NCBI GenBank assembly: GCA_964572225.1
Contig: CAZNFR010000003.1
Location: 15,371-79,370, forward strand
Direction: 5' to 3'
DNA: 64,000 bases
Origin: CAZNFR01 sp964572225
GTDB lineage: Bacteria > Bacteroidota > Bacteroidia > Bacteroidales > GCA-2748055
The notes under the pieces were generated by a model. It did no database searches, had not been told where the DNA came from, and saw only the letters and a program-made list of their open reading frames with translations. The translations under genes were made by a program, and so were the position numbers. Positions 53,501 through 62,610 of this stretch are shown here, piece after piece. Positions within the stretch are counted from its first letter, which is position 1. The number at the start of each line of letters is the position of its first letter.

Positions 53501-54829
53501 AAGAATAATATCCAGGAGGATATAATTGAAAAGATCTGGTCCGACTGGGAAGCTTTTGCTCAATACGCCTTCAACAAATCCCATTCCACCTGTTACGCCT
53601 ATGTCTCCTATCAGACCGGGTACCTTAAAGCCCACTTCCCGGCCGAATTTATGGCTGCCGTACTCAGCCGGAATCTGACCGATATAAAGAAGATTGGCCT
53701 GCTGATGGAAGAGAGCCGAAGGATGGGGATATTGGTACTCGGTCCGGATGTGAATGAAAGTAATGTGAAATTTACCGTGAACAAGGAAGGCAACATTCGA
53801 TTCGGACTCGGAGCCATAAAAGGCGTGGGCGAAGCAGCAGTAGAGTCCATCATTAAAGAGAGAAAGAAAAACGGCCCCTTCACCGATATCTATAATTTTG
53901 TGGAAAGAGTGGACCTTCAAAGTGTTAACCGGAAAAACCTGGAAGGCATCGCGGCTGCAGGCGGGTTTGACTGTTTTGCAGGGATCAACCGGAAGCAATA
54001 CCTCATGCCGGCAGGGAATGACCAGAACTTTATCGAAGGACTGATCCGCTATGGGAACAAGCTCAAAACCGATCAGAACAGCACCCAGCAATCCCTTTTC
54101 GGGGAAACTCATTCAGAAACCATTCTCAGACCCGAACCTCCTGTATCGGATGAATGGGACCTGCTAACCAAAATCAATCATGAAAAAGAGCTGATCGGGA
54201 TTTATCTTACCGCACACCCGCTCGACCGATTTAAGCCCGAAATCGATCACCTCTGCAATACCACGCTTTACGATATTAATAATAACCTGGAATCTTTGGT
54301 CGGCAAAGAATTCGTTTTCCCGGGAATCGTAAAGTCCTTTCGCGAGGGGATCTCCCAGAAAAACAACAAACCCTTCGGTAACGCGGTCCTGGAAGACTAT
54401 ACCGATAACTACCAGTTGGGACTCTGGAGAAATGATTTTGTTACCTTTAAAAATTTCTTCACTCCCGGTATGGCATTACTCATCAAAGCCACTGCGGAAG
54501 AATGGGAATCCAAAAAGGATAGCCGAAAGGGGATAGCCCTCAGGATCAAAAGCATACACCTTCTGTCTGAAGCCAGGGAGGAACTGATCAAAGAAGTGAA
54601 TCTTACCGTCAGACTGGATGCCCTTTCCGAAGATTTGATTGAAACCATGAAAGGTTTTATTAACAAAGCCGACAAAAAGAATTCAGGGAAACATTTACGA
54701 TTCCAGATTGTTGATCAGGACACGAATCTGAAAGTGGATATGTTTTCCAGAAATCAGTACATCGATATTAACGAAGAGTTCTTTACTTTTGTAACGGAAA
54801 ATAACGAAATTGAATATCAGTTCAGGTAA
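50579..54829 (+). CDS. dnaE: DNA polymerase III alpha subunit (DnaE) with N-terminal DEDDh exonuclease
   Basis: 1416 residues. Residues ~1-190 are a DnaQ-like exonuclease: ExoI DTETTGLP, ExoII VGHNIEFDLSVL and ExoIII HNASADVNATARAF. After a ~50-residue acidic linker the DnaE part starts at ~250 with the PHP domain: HLHVHTQYS, MTDHGNM, GCEVYV, DHLILLA, TACLGGE and NDVHFI. Polymerase motifs are VGPGRGSAAGSVVAYCTG and the catalytic PDIDIDFDEDGRD. The tail has the helix-hairpin and OB-fold region (FPGIVKSFREGIS). It is the replicative polymerase core, with a proofreading nuclease in the same chain and an apparently intact PHP metal site. Divergent from rpsP. Confidence 0.95.
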   Translation: MMDWFLIFDTETTGLPKNPNAPLSDLENWPRMVQLAWQVDAIDGEFVHARNFIIRPENYTIPYSAEKVHGISTEKAMKDGHELGFVLEEFQKDLGNSRLIVGHNIEFDLSVLGAEYLRKGMDNYPGKLPSLCTKIESTEFCELRNQNGNLKWPQLSELYQKLFGESFSFAHNASADVNATARAFLELIRIGVLRESKLKLTPEEYSHFIQKNQDPFLLSDIEIESNSLGESVPDDSESGTDSSPAAVDTGFCHLHVHTQYSILDGAAAIPGIIKKAREDGMKAVAMTDHGNMFGAKIFHSEARKNEILPILGCEVYVARRGRHEKKDKHDGGGDHLILLAKNKNGYNNLIRLVSLGWTEGFYYKPRIDKEILEKYHEDLIATTACLGGEVPQTIMNEGEEEGEKVILEYKRIFGEDFYLELQRHNSEDPEMNEKVYKDQVYVNRILLEMGKKHNIKCIATNDVHFINREDAPAHDRLICLSTNSDLDDPKRLRYTQQEWFKTQEEMRELFSDIPEVLQNTLEIASKIEYYELNRKPLLPAFPLPNGFANEDEYLRHITLEGAARRYGEPDPKVLERIEFELETVKKMGFPGYFLIVADFISQARKMGVSVGPGRGSAAGSVVAYCTGITDIDPIRYNLLFERFLNPDRISMPDIDIDFDEDGRDQILRWVVDKYGKERVAHIITFGTMAPKMAIRDVARIQKLPLSEADRLAKLVPERPGTSFKKAYKEVPELVQEKNSNTELIASTLKYAETLEGSVRQTGLHACGIIIGKDDLIEHIPVCTSKDSDLLVTQYDGKHVEDVGMLKMDFLGLKTLSIIKDAIQMVKESKGIEPDFSNIPLDDEKTYELYSRGDTTGLFQFESPGMKKHLRKLKPNRFEDLIAMNALYRPGPMEYIPNFIDRKHGREKISYTLPEMEEELKETYGITVYQEQVMRLSRSLAGFTRGQADSLRKAMGKKIKKMMDELKEKFREGCLKNNIQEDIIEKIWSDWEAFAQYAFNKSHSTCYAYVSYQTGYLKAHFPAEFMAAVLSRNLTDIKKIGLLMEESRRMGILVLGPDVNESNVKFTVNKEGNIRFGLGAIKGVGEAAVESIIKERKKNGPFTDIYNFVERVDLQSVNRKNLEGIAAAGGFDCFAGINRKQYLMPAGNDQNFIEGLIRYGNKLKTDQNSTQQSLFGETHSETILRPEPPVSDEWDLLTKINHEKELIGIYLTAHPLDRFKPEIDHLCNTTLYDINNNLESLVGKEFVFPGIVKSFREGISQKNNKPFGNAVLEDYTDNYQLGLWRNDFVTFKNFFTPGMALLIKATAEEWESKKDSRKGIALRIKSIHLLSEAREELIKEVNLTVRLDALSEDLIETMKGFINKADKKNSGKHLRFQIVDQDTNLKVDMFSRNQYIDINEEFFTFVTENNEIEYQFR

Positions 54830-54875
54830 TTCCTAATTGCCTGATTATATAATTTTTAACCTAATATTTTACATT

Positions 54876-55193
54876 ATGGCACTTGAATTAACCGATAGTA
54901 ACTTTGAAGAATTGGTCATAAAATCCGACAAACCGGTAATCGTCGATTTTTGGGCAGAATGGTGCGGACCCTGCCGCATGGTAGGACCCATTGTTCAGGA
55001 AATAGGAGAAGATTTTGATGGCAAAGCCACAGTGGGTAAACTCGATGTGGACAGCAACCCTGATGTCACCATGAAATATGGCATCCGAAATATTCCCACT
55101 ATCCTCTTTTTTAAAAACGGGGAGATCGCAGACAAACAGGTGGGAGCAGTAGCAAAATCCGTTCTGGTGGAAAAACTGGAAGCCCTGCTTTAA
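54876..55193 (+). CDS. trxA: Thioredoxin
   Basis: A 105-residue classical thioredoxin, active site DFWAEWCGPCRMVGP with the canonical WCGPC and cis-Pro in NIPTILFF. It is the general cytosolic disulfide reductant. A longer frame opens at 54837, but the ATG at 54876 (MALELTDSNFEELV) gives the normal family start. It lies 46 nt after dnaE and ends before a terminator hairpin. Confidence 0.95.
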   Translation: MALELTDSNFEELVIKSDKPVIVDFWAEWCGPCRMVGPIVQEIGEDFDGKATVGKLDVDSNPDVTMKYGIRNIPTILFFKNGEIADKQVGAVAKSVLVEKLEALL

Positions 55194-55214
55194 AAAAAAA
55201 GCATTTACCTTAAC

Positions 55215-55256
55215 CAGGCTGCAATTTCTTTGGAGATCCTGCAGCCTGATTTTTTT
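55215..55256 (+). terminator. Rho-independent terminator after trxA
   Basis: A perfect 9-bp stem CAGGCTGCA/TGCAGCCTG (55215-55223 and 55240-55248, 16-nt loop), followed by a 7-T run at 55250-55256. Confidence 0.8.
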
Positions 55257-55270
55257 CATGCCCTGTCATT

Positions 55271-55903
55271 ATGAATAATGTAAAGCGTGTTTGCATCTTT
55301 TGCGCCTCAAGTCCGGGAATCGATGAAAAATATTTCTCGATTGCGGATGAACTGGCTAGGATCCTAGTGGAAAACAACATCGCTATTAATTACGGAGGAG
55401 GCGGTGTGGGTTTGATGGGAAGGATTGCCGATGTAGCCCTGGCCAATGGCGGGAGCATCAGGGGGTATATTCCCGTTTTTATGAACAACATGAAATGGGC
55501 GCACAAAAAGGTAACGGAGATGGTCCTGGTAAAAAACATGCACGATCGGAAATACCGTCTGCGTAAGGATGCCGATGCCATCATTGCCCTTCCGGGAGGG
55601 GTCGGCACCCTCGAAGAACTCATGGAGGTCATCACGCTCAAACAACTCGGACAATTCAATAAACCCATAATAATCCTTAATGTGGACGGGTTTTATGATC
55701 CCCTGCTAAATCTTCTCGACCGAATGGTAAAGGAAAGGTTTATGAGAGACATCCATCGCAGGATCTGGAACACAGTAAATCGGCCCTCAGATGTTATGGA
55801 AGCCATCCGGAACGCCCATCCCTGGGATCGCAATGCCATAAATTTTGCCGCAATAGGCCACCATGAAGAAGATGAGGACGATCCGGACCCAACCGCAGAA
55901 TAG
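55271..55903 (+). CDS. LOG family protein (TIGR00730, Rossmann fold)
   Basis: 210 residues. Motifs INYGGGGVGLMGRIADVAL and ALPGGVGTLEELMEVITLKQ are the LOG/lysine-decarboxylase-like signature (PGGxGTxxE). Homologues are cytokinin riboside 5'-monophosphate phosphoribohydrolases, or nucleotide N-glycosidases acting on AMP-like substrates. The last ~25 residues are acidic and non-conserved. The trxA terminator ends only 14 nt upstream, so its own promoter is not obvious. It converges on the sensor-PP2C gene with one base between stop codons. Confidence 0.9.
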   Translation: MNNVKRVCIFCASSPGIDEKYFSIADELARILVENNIAINYGGGGVGLMGRIADVALANGGSIRGYIPVFMNNMKWAHKKVTEMVLVKNMHDRKYRLRKDADAIIALPGGVGTLEELMEVITLKQLGQFNKPIIILNVDGFYDPLLNLLDRMVKERFMRDIHRRIWNTVNRPSDVMEAIRNAHPWDRNAINFAAIGHHEEDEDDPDPTAE

Positions 55904-55904
55904 C

Positions 55905-58900
55905 TCAAAATTTTCTACCGATTATCAGGATATCATCCACCTGTTCAAGTTCTCCCCTCCAGGCTTCAATCGTCGAATTCAGTATGCTCTTCTGCTCTTC
56001 GGCCGGCTTGTCATGAATATTATGAAACAACTCCTTCATGGGTTTGGACTTGAATTTCTTTCCAAAATCTCCCCCGAATTGATCTGCGTAACCATCCGAG
56101 AAAATATACATGGAATCACCCTCACCCATCTCCAGTTCATGATTGGTAAACTTTTTTTCATCCGTCACTTCGGCAGAGCGACCAATCGCGAAACGGTTAG
56201 CCTTCACTTCTTCGATCTCACCCTTTCGGATCAGGACCAGAGGATTGTATCCACCGGCATACTCAAGTAACATTTTCTCCGGATGCCAGGCGATCAGGGC
56301 CAGATCCATACCATCGTAGATGGCTTTTCCGTCTTCCTGAGCTTTCAGGGTGTATATGACCTCTGTATTCAGATGGTTCAGGATTTCTGAAGGCTTGTAT
56401 ATCCCTTTCTCCCTGACGATCTTATTCAGCATATTGCTGCCGATAACCGACATCAGCGCTCCCGGAACCCCGTGCCCTGTACAATCCACCGCCGCCAGAA
56501 ACTCTATGCCCTCAACAATATCCAGCCAGTAGAAATCTCCACTCACGATATCCTTGGGTTTGAAAAGTACAAAAGTATCCTTATAAGGAATTTCCGGCGG
56601 AAGGGTCGCAAACTGAATCCGCTTGGCATATCGTATGGAGTCGGTAATATCCTTGTTTTTGGCAGCAAGCTCCTCTTTCTGTGCCGTGACCACAGCGGTC
56701 CTTTCACGCACCTTCTCTTCCAGAATCTTTTTCTCACGGATCAGGTTCCTTTCCCTGACACGGATATAAACCACAAGTCCGGTCAGTGCAGTGATCCCTA
56801 CGATCAGCATAAACCACCAGGTTTTATAAAAAGGTGGCTTAATCCTGAAGGTATAACTTACCGGCACCTGGTCCCAGATTCCATCCCCATTCCGTGCCAG
56901 TACCTTAAAAGTATACTTCCCGGGCGCCATGGAAGGGTAGGTCACGGTAGTCTGTCGCGTTAGCGGCCGCCAGTCATAATCGGCTCCTTCCATCATGATC
57001 CTGTACATGACTGCCTCCGGATTCGTAAGACTGATACTGATATAGTCGATGATAACGTTGTTTTCGTTATGCCTCAGACTCAGATTGTCCGACATTTCCC
57101 GATTCTCAAGATTTACCCTTAAGCCTGTGATATGGGTAAGCGGAACCAGATTAATCTTTTTCTCAAGCAGAGGATTATACCGGATCAAACCATCCACCGT
57201 CCCGAACCAGATATACCCTCCGGGCTCAGCAAAAACCGCATTTTGATTGGTCTCAATCCCTGAAAACCCGTTTCTGTGATTGTAGGTTAACAGCATATCC
57301 CGGTCACGGTCCAGGATGTTAAGCCCCTTGTTGGTCCCTACGTAGATATTATTCTGCTCATCAACCTCCATAAGTTTGATGAGGTTCGCCAGCAATCCGT
57401 CACTCTCCCGAATGGTGCGCACAATAATCTCTTTTTGTGGATCGATAACAAAAACACCCCTTGCCTGAGTCCCTACCCAGAGCATGTTATCCTTATCCAT
57501 GGTCATGCACCGGGCAGTAAAATTTTCACTAAGATCCAAAGGATAAATACTGTCATTCGCCATATAGCATATTCCCTTGTTCTCTGTACCTATCCATAAT
57601 CGCTCCCCATCAAAACACAAGGATTCTATCAGATTGGCTTTTAACCCTGAAGTCTGGGTATAATAGCCTGTTTCACGGGTATCATAATCATAGGAAACCA
57701 GTCCGTCCAGAGTCCCAACCCACACAAGTCCGCGATTATCGGTTTCAACAGCAGTAGTGGTAAGGGAGCTTATATAGCTGTTTAATCCGGGTTCATAACT
57801 GAATTTTCCCGATTCAAGATCGAGCGTAAAAACACCATCGTTATCAGTCCCTATCCATAATCGCTTCTCACTGTCCTCTTTCAGCATTCTGACCTGGTAA
57901 CCTTTCATCCTCGGATAGTCTGTAAAATCGTATCTCTCTTCCACTCCGGGAGTAAACCGGCTTAATCCTTTCCCGGTACCCACCCAGTAATCCTGATTAC
58001 TGTCGCGGATTACCGCCGTGGACTGTTCATCGGGAAGCCCGTCTTTTTCAAACCAGGAAACGAAATACTCACCTTTGAACAGTACCAATCCGTTCTCATT
58101 GGTCCCGATCAGAATATTCCCTTCCATATCCTCCTGTATGCAACGAATGAAAAGATCCGGAAGACCGTTGGATTCATTATAGACTTTTAATCCTTCCTCA
58201 TTGATAAGAGTGATCCCTCCTCCCCAGGTGCCCACCCAGATGTTACCATGATGGTCCTCAGAAATAGTGGAGATCCAGTTGGACGAGAGTCCGTCGCGCA
58301 CATCGTAAACCCGGAAAGTATCCCTGTCAGAGATATAATGGTAGAGTCCCCCGTTATAGGTCCCGAACCACAGATCACTACTGCTATCTTCGAACATGCA
58401 GGTAATCAGGAAAAAGGTTGGAATGCCATCCGGACTGTAGCCTTCAAACTGATTGCTTTCCGGAAGGTAGGTTTTCAGAAAGGCATCGGTGACAAAATAC
58501 AGGTCTCCATCCCGGGTTTGGTATGAATCAAATACCCTGTCGCTTAGCTTATCGCCAATATAGAGCTCATAGTCCGAATCCTTCAGCTGACTGCCCAGCG
58601 CATCTATCCGGGCTGTGCCGGAAAGCTCGGTAGTTATCCAAAAATCACCCCTGATATCCTGTCCAATGGAGGTAATATCACTGTTAAAAATTTCCCCCGG
58701 TGTGGTAAATACCTGGAAATCACTTCCATTAAAAATGCTTAACCCACCGCCGGTATGTCCGAACCACAAGCGATTCAGACTGTCCTGTAAGATTACTCTG
58801 ACACCGTTGGGAGCAAGGCCGTCTTCAATGGTATAATTCTGAAAACTGGTCCCGTCAAACCGGCTTACTCCGTCTCTCGTACCCATCCAGACATAATCAT

Positions 58901-59075
58901 TCTCATCCTGGATAATATCGAATACCGTCGATTGTCCAAGGCCTTCGACAACACTGTAAGTTTCGAAGAAGTAGGATTGTGCACCCCCGGCTGCGGGAAT
59001 AATAAGCAAAAAAAGGAAGTAAATCAGTTTACCTATTCCTGAAATCCCTCCGCAGGGAAAAGAATGATTTGTCAT
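55905..59075 (-). CDS. Reg_prop/Y_Y_Y sensor with cytoplasmic SpoIIE/RsbU-type PP2C phosphatase
   Basis: 1056 residues. A signal sequence (GKLIYFLFLLIIPAAGGAQ) is followed by about 14 two-component-regulator propeller repeats (such as DENDYVWMGTRDGVSRFDG and EDMEGNILIGTNENGLVLF), forming two beta-propellers. A Y_Y_Y domain follows (YRIMMEGADYDWRPL ... GKYTFKVLARNGDGIWD). One membrane helix at ~750-772 (WWFMLIVGITALTGLVVYIR) leads to a coiled coil and a SpoIIE-type PP2C domain: SGDFYWLDIVEG, AVDCTGHGVPGALMSVIG, FSDGYADQFGG and VDDILIIG. It should sense an extracellular or periplasmic ligand and dephosphorylate a cytosolic protein, classically an anti-anti-sigma factor. It begins 4 nt after the caspase gene's stop, so the two are an operon. 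Confidence 0.9.
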   Translation of the reverse strand: MTNHSFPCGGISGIGKLIYFLFLLIIPAAGGAQSYFFETYSVVEGLGQSTVFDIIQDENDYVWMGTRDGVSRFDGTSFQNYTIEDGLAPNGVRVILQDSLNRLWFGHTGGGLSIFNGSDFQVFTTPGEIFNSDITSIGQDIRGDFWITTELSGTARIDALGSQLKDSDYELYIGDKLSDRVFDSYQTRDGDLYFVTDAFLKTYLPESNQFEGYSPDGIPTFFLITCMFEDSSSDLWFGTYNGGLYHYISDRDTFRVYDVRDGLSSNWISTISEDHHGNIWVGTWGGGITLINEEGLKVYNESNGLPDLFIRCIQEDMEGNILIGTNENGLVLFKGEYFVSWFEKDGLPDEQSTAVIRDSNQDYWVGTGKGLSRFTPGVEERYDFTDYPRMKGYQVRMLKEDSEKRLWIGTDNDGVFTLDLESGKFSYEPGLNSYISSLTTTAVETDNRGLVWVGTLDGLVSYDYDTRETGYYTQTSGLKANLIESLCFDGERLWIGTENKGICYMANDSIYPLDLSENFTARCMTMDKDNMLWVGTQARGVFVIDPQKEIIVRTIRESDGLLANLIKLMEVDEQNNIYVGTNKGLNILDRDRDMLLTYNHRNGFSGIETNQNAVFAEPGGYIWFGTVDGLIRYNPLLEKKINLVPLTHITGLRVNLENREMSDNLSLRHNENNVIIDYISISLTNPEAVMYRIMMEGADYDWRPLTRQTTVTYPSMAPGKYTFKVLARNGDGIWDQVPVSYTFRIKPPFYKTWWFMLIVGITALTGLVVYIRVRERNLIREKKILEEKVRERTAVVTAQKEELAAKNKDITDSIRYAKRIQFATLPPEIPYKDTFVLFKPKDIVSGDFYWLDIVEGIEFLAAVDCTGHGVPGALMSVIGSNMLNKIVREKGIYKPSEILNHLNTEVIYTLKAQEDGKAIYDGMDLALIAWHPEKMLLEYAGGYNPLVLIRKGEIEEVKANRFAIGRSAEVTDEKKFTNHELEMGEGDSMYIFSDGYADQFGGDFGKKFKSKPMKELFHNIHDKPAEEQKSILNSTIEAWRGELEQVDDILIIGRKF

Positions 59076-59079
59076 AAGG

Positions 59080-61426
59080 CTATTTGGTCATAAAGAAGAA
59101 GGTTCCATTCTCATCCTGCAACCCCTCTATCTTACCAAACTGTGGCTTTTGCTGATTATTATTCACTACCGCATCGGTGACCCTCATTACGATACTTTCA
59201 ATGGGTATACAGGCATCTTCATTGTTTCCGAGTACATTGGCGAAGGTCCGGGTAAACTGACTGTTATCCACGGCAAGCTCATAGCCCGCAGAAGAAAAAA
59301 CCTGGGATGACCTGAGTCCCACCGCAGAGGGATCATTACAACTTCTCTCCTCCAGCTCTGCCCTCATTGCCTGATAAAAGGATGGTCCTGATTCACAGGC
59401 ATCCGTGATCACCAGGGTATGATTAATGGTTGTCGGATAGGATTGCATGGAGGCCTTCAGTGTATTGATGTTGAAATAAGAATATTCATCGTCCCTTTTG
59501 GCATCGACGGGAACCCAATACCCCGTGTTGTTTACAAACTTACCATGACCCGCATACCAGACCATTAAGGAATTCACCCGGTTGCTGCGCAAAAGATCGC
59601 GTAACTCTNNNNNNNNNNAAGAATTTCTCCATCTCCTGCTTGGTCATATCTTTTTTATGAATAAAATTATGGACCGAGTACTTTGAGAGAGCGGTTTTCA
59701 TCAGGGTAATATCCTTCACCGGCCCTTCCAGGCTGGCAAAGCTTTCATAGTTGGAATTTTCGATAAATACCGCCCAGGTCTTACCCATGGGATTCTCAGC
59801 TGCAATCATGGCTCCTTCGCGATTGATGGAAAAGGATTTTTCTGTGATATTCCCAAAAAAATCGGTTACTTCAAGAGTAATGCGATTCTTGTTCTGGATG
59901 GAAATCATCGCAGAAAAGCCGGGATTCCTCTCATCAGGATTGTAGGATGCAGTAACTCCTTCAATATATATGGATTGGATCATGCTCTCATCCTCTATAG
60001 CTCCCTGAACCAAAATGGTAGGTTCGTCCGAATCCAGATAGACCACATCATTATCGGAAGCATAGGGAGCAAGGAGCCTGACCACCGGAGGAGCAATCTC
60101 GGTCCGCACAATCTTATATTCCACCTGTAAACGGTTATCGTAAGCATCGGTGATCTCCACAGGCAGACTTTCCAGTCCGGTCACATCCACGCTGGTCATA
60201 AATTCGAAACCCTCCTTTTTCCGGGTCACCGGAACGGTCAAATTATTGACCTTAACCTCCTTGATGTTACTGGCATCCTTTGCCATCCCAACAATGGGGA
60301 TCACGGTTTCGGAACGGGGGATCTGCAAAATATGGTTTTCTTTCTCCCCGGGGGTGAGCAACTCCACCTCGGGATTCTCACTTTCCCGGTTCAGTTCAAA
60401 TAGCCTGTCTTCTGCATCCGCCAGCAGTTTTCCCGCCTTTTCATCATCTTCGGCAATCAGGGTCAGCTTCTGATAATCCTTAATCGCATCATCAAAACGA
60501 AGGATCTGCTCATAGGAATGAGCCCGGTTGAAATAAGCTTCCGCATTCTGGGGATCCAGCGAGATCACCTTATTGAAATCGCTGATGGCATTCATATGCT
60601 GGGCATATCCCTGATAGTATTTTCCACGAAGAAAAAACATCTCTGCATTCGAAGGTTCAAGCAAAAGAATCGTGGAAATATCGTTAATGGCCTCCGGATA
60701 TTTCATCTGATCGGCATAAACGGCACTTCGCACTTTGTAGGCCGGAACGTAGTTCTTGTTTATGCGGATGGCCTTATTCACAGTGGCATAGGCAAGGGCA
60801 AGCTGGTCCCGCCTCCGGTGTAGATCGGCCAGGTAAACATAGGCATCCAGGTAATCCTTGTTCTTTCGGATCGCAGTTTCATATCCATCCACGGCAACAT
60901 CCCACAAGCCCACCATTTCATTTACCCTGGCATGATTGAAGAAATTTACGTCACTTTCTTTGTATCGCAGAGCCTCCTTTGCCGTTTCCAAGGCATCATT
61001 GTATTTTTCCATCTCCAAAAGAATGGAAACTTTCAGTTGCTGTCCTTCTTCGTACAACCTTTTTATATCCAGCGCTTTGTCAACATTACCCAGGGCCTTT
61101 TCATTCTCTCCTAGCCTGAAGTACATTCGGGCAATATTGTAAAATGCCACTTCATTCTTGTCATCGAAAATGGCAAGTTTTTCATAATCTTCAACTGCCT
61201 CTTCATAGTTTCCCACAGTTTCGTATGCCCGGGCCCTGGCTTCGTAAGCATCCTCGTAATCCGGATCAACATCAATGGCTTTGCTGAACTGATCAATGGC
61301 GTCCTGATGCTTTCCGTTTTCAAGGAATTCTTCCCCTACTTTATAAAATTGTTTGGGTTTCTGACTGTAAGCCCTGTGATTGACAGCCAGCAGAGTAAGG
61401 AGGATTAAAAAAACGATCTTTCTCAT
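59080..61426 (-). CDS. Exported TPR / Ig-like / caspase-like (C14) peptidase, interrupted by a 10-N gap
   Basis: A protein of ~780 residues. Signal peptide IVFLILLTLLAVNHRAYSQ; about eight TPR repeats at ~25-335 (for example DAIDQFSKAIDVDPDYEDAY); two Ig-like beta modules at ~350-540; then a caspase domain from ~548 (GKTWAVFIENSNYESFASLE). The catalytic dyad is His in MVWYAGHGKF and Cys in VITDACESG. A 10-N run at 59609-59618 shifts the frame, but reading the sequence after it in the downstream frame gives ELRDLLRSNRVNSLMVWYAGHG, joining smoothly to QEMEKF. The true gap must be a multiple of 3 nt. Thus one gene, not two. Substrate unknown; it heads the operon with the sensor-PP2C. Confidence 0.88.
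59609..59618. other. Assembly gap (10 N) in the caspase-like gene
   Basis: Ten N. Flanking frames agree only if the true length is a multiple of three. Confidence 0.97.
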
Positions 61427-61484
61427 GGGTTGAACTATTTCGGGTTTATTATGCCTATTCTCCCACCAGTCTTTGCCTCTTTGA

Positions 61485-61515
61485 CAAATATATGGATTAG
61501 GTGTATTAAAGTAAA
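61485..61515 (-). promoter_or_regulatory. Candidate promoter of the caspase/PP2C operon
   Basis: On the minus strand TTTA-N19-TATATTTG: perfect -7 element and a 3/4 -33, located just after the ribD stop codon. It predicts a leader of about 50 nt to the ATG at 61426. Confidence 0.5.
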
Positions 61516-61520
61516 GCTTT

Positions 61521-62567
61521 TTAAAAACTTGACTCTGAATTTACGTAGACACGCAACAGGTTGTTACGAAATTTAAGTATGGATGAGTTAATCGCAGAAA
61601 TAGCGGGTGAAGGGATCCCGCTTCCGAACAGGGTATCTCCTTCGAAAACCCTGGCTTCATCCCACAAGCCCTGGTTCAAAAAAGAGTTGATTAACCTCGC
61701 TCCTCCCTCCACGATCAGGGAATAAATACCTCTATCCAGAAGTAGTTCAAGGATCTCCGCAAGTCCGGCCTCACCCTTAACTTTTATATAGGTGGTTAAG
61801 CCTTCTGTTGACGGACCAGCTTCACCGATGATCAGAGTTTCTGTACTTCCGTCAAGGACTTTCAGATTGCCGCTAAGCCTTCCTTTCCTGTCGGGTATTA
61901 TGCGGACCGGATTCCGTCCCGGCCAGTACCTCACATCCAGTCCAGGGTCATCCGTAAGAACGGTATTTGTCCCGGCCATGATCCCTCCTTCTTCCGATCT
62001 CCATTTATGCACCAGGATCCTGGCCGTATGATCGGTGATCCAGTTGGGTCCCATCGGATCGTCCGACTTTCGGTTCTTATCTATATAACCGTCGCGGCTT
62101 TGGGCCCACTTTAAAATCACATAGGGTCTTTTCTTCAGAATATTGGTGAAAAAACGCCGGTTAAGATGAAGGCATTCTTTTTCAAGTACCGGGGTTAGGA
62201 TCTTCGTACCCCGGTCGCTCAGGTGTTTAATCCCTTTTCCGGAGACCAGGGGATTGGGATCGACCGTGCCAATAACAACCTCCGGAATCTTATGGTAGGT
62301 GATCAGCTCCGAACAGGGCGGGGTTTTCCCATAGTGGGAACAGGGTTCCAGGTTCACGTAAAGGGTCGATTCCCGAAGCAGGTCCTTGTTAACCACCGAT
62401 TGGACCGCATTCACCTCGGCATGGTCAGAACCAAACTCCCTGTGAAACCCTTCTCCGATAATTTTCCCTTTATGCACGATCACGGAGCCGACCATGGGGT
62501 TCATCCCTGTCCTGCCTCTGGCCCGTGAGGCCAGATACAAACATCTTCGCATAAAAGTTTCATGCAT
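61521..62567 (-). CDS. ribD: Bifunctional riboflavin biosynthesis deaminase/reductase (RibD)
   Basis: 348 residues. The N-terminal cytidine-deaminase-fold domain carries the zinc site in DHAEVNAV and EPCSHYGKTPPCSELI. The C-terminal reductase domain (RPYVILKWAQSRDGYI, GTNTVLTDDPGLDVR, LIVEGGARLINSFL) is complete. It performs the deaminase and reductase steps from the GTP-derived pyrimidine toward riboflavin. A longer frame starts at 62699, but the ATG at 62567 (MHETFMRRCLYLASRARG) is the family start. It is divergent from prmC with a very short intergenic space; no FMN riboswitch is present there. Confidence 0.94.
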   Translation of the reverse strand: MHETFMRRCLYLASRARGRTGMNPMVGSVIVHKGKIIGEGFHREFGSDHAEVNAVQSVVNKDLLRESTLYVNLEPCSHYGKTPPCSELITYHKIPEVVIGTVDPNPLVSGKGIKHLSDRGTKILTPVLEKECLHLNRRFFTNILKKRPYVILKWAQSRDGYIDKNRKSDDPMGPNWITDHTARILVHKWRSEEGGIMAGTNTVLTDDPGLDVRYWPGRNPVRIIPDRKGRLSGNLKVLDGSTETLIIGEAGPSTEGLTTYIKVKGEAGLAEILELLLDRGIYSLIVEGGARLINSFLNQGLWDEARVFEGDTLFGSGIPSPAISAINSSILKFRNNLLRVYVNSESSF

Positions 62568-62610
62568 CTCCAATCCCGGGTAATTGTTAAATTTGAACAA
62601 AAATACGGAA

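Noticed and set aside
59540..59640. Frameshifted pseudogene in the caspase gene
   Set aside because: The frame change coincides exactly with a 10-N gap, and the flanks join into a conserved caspase segment.
62568..62610. FMN riboswitch upstream of ribD
   Set aside because: Only ~43 bp separate the divergent genes, far too short for the aptamer, and no conserved core is seen.
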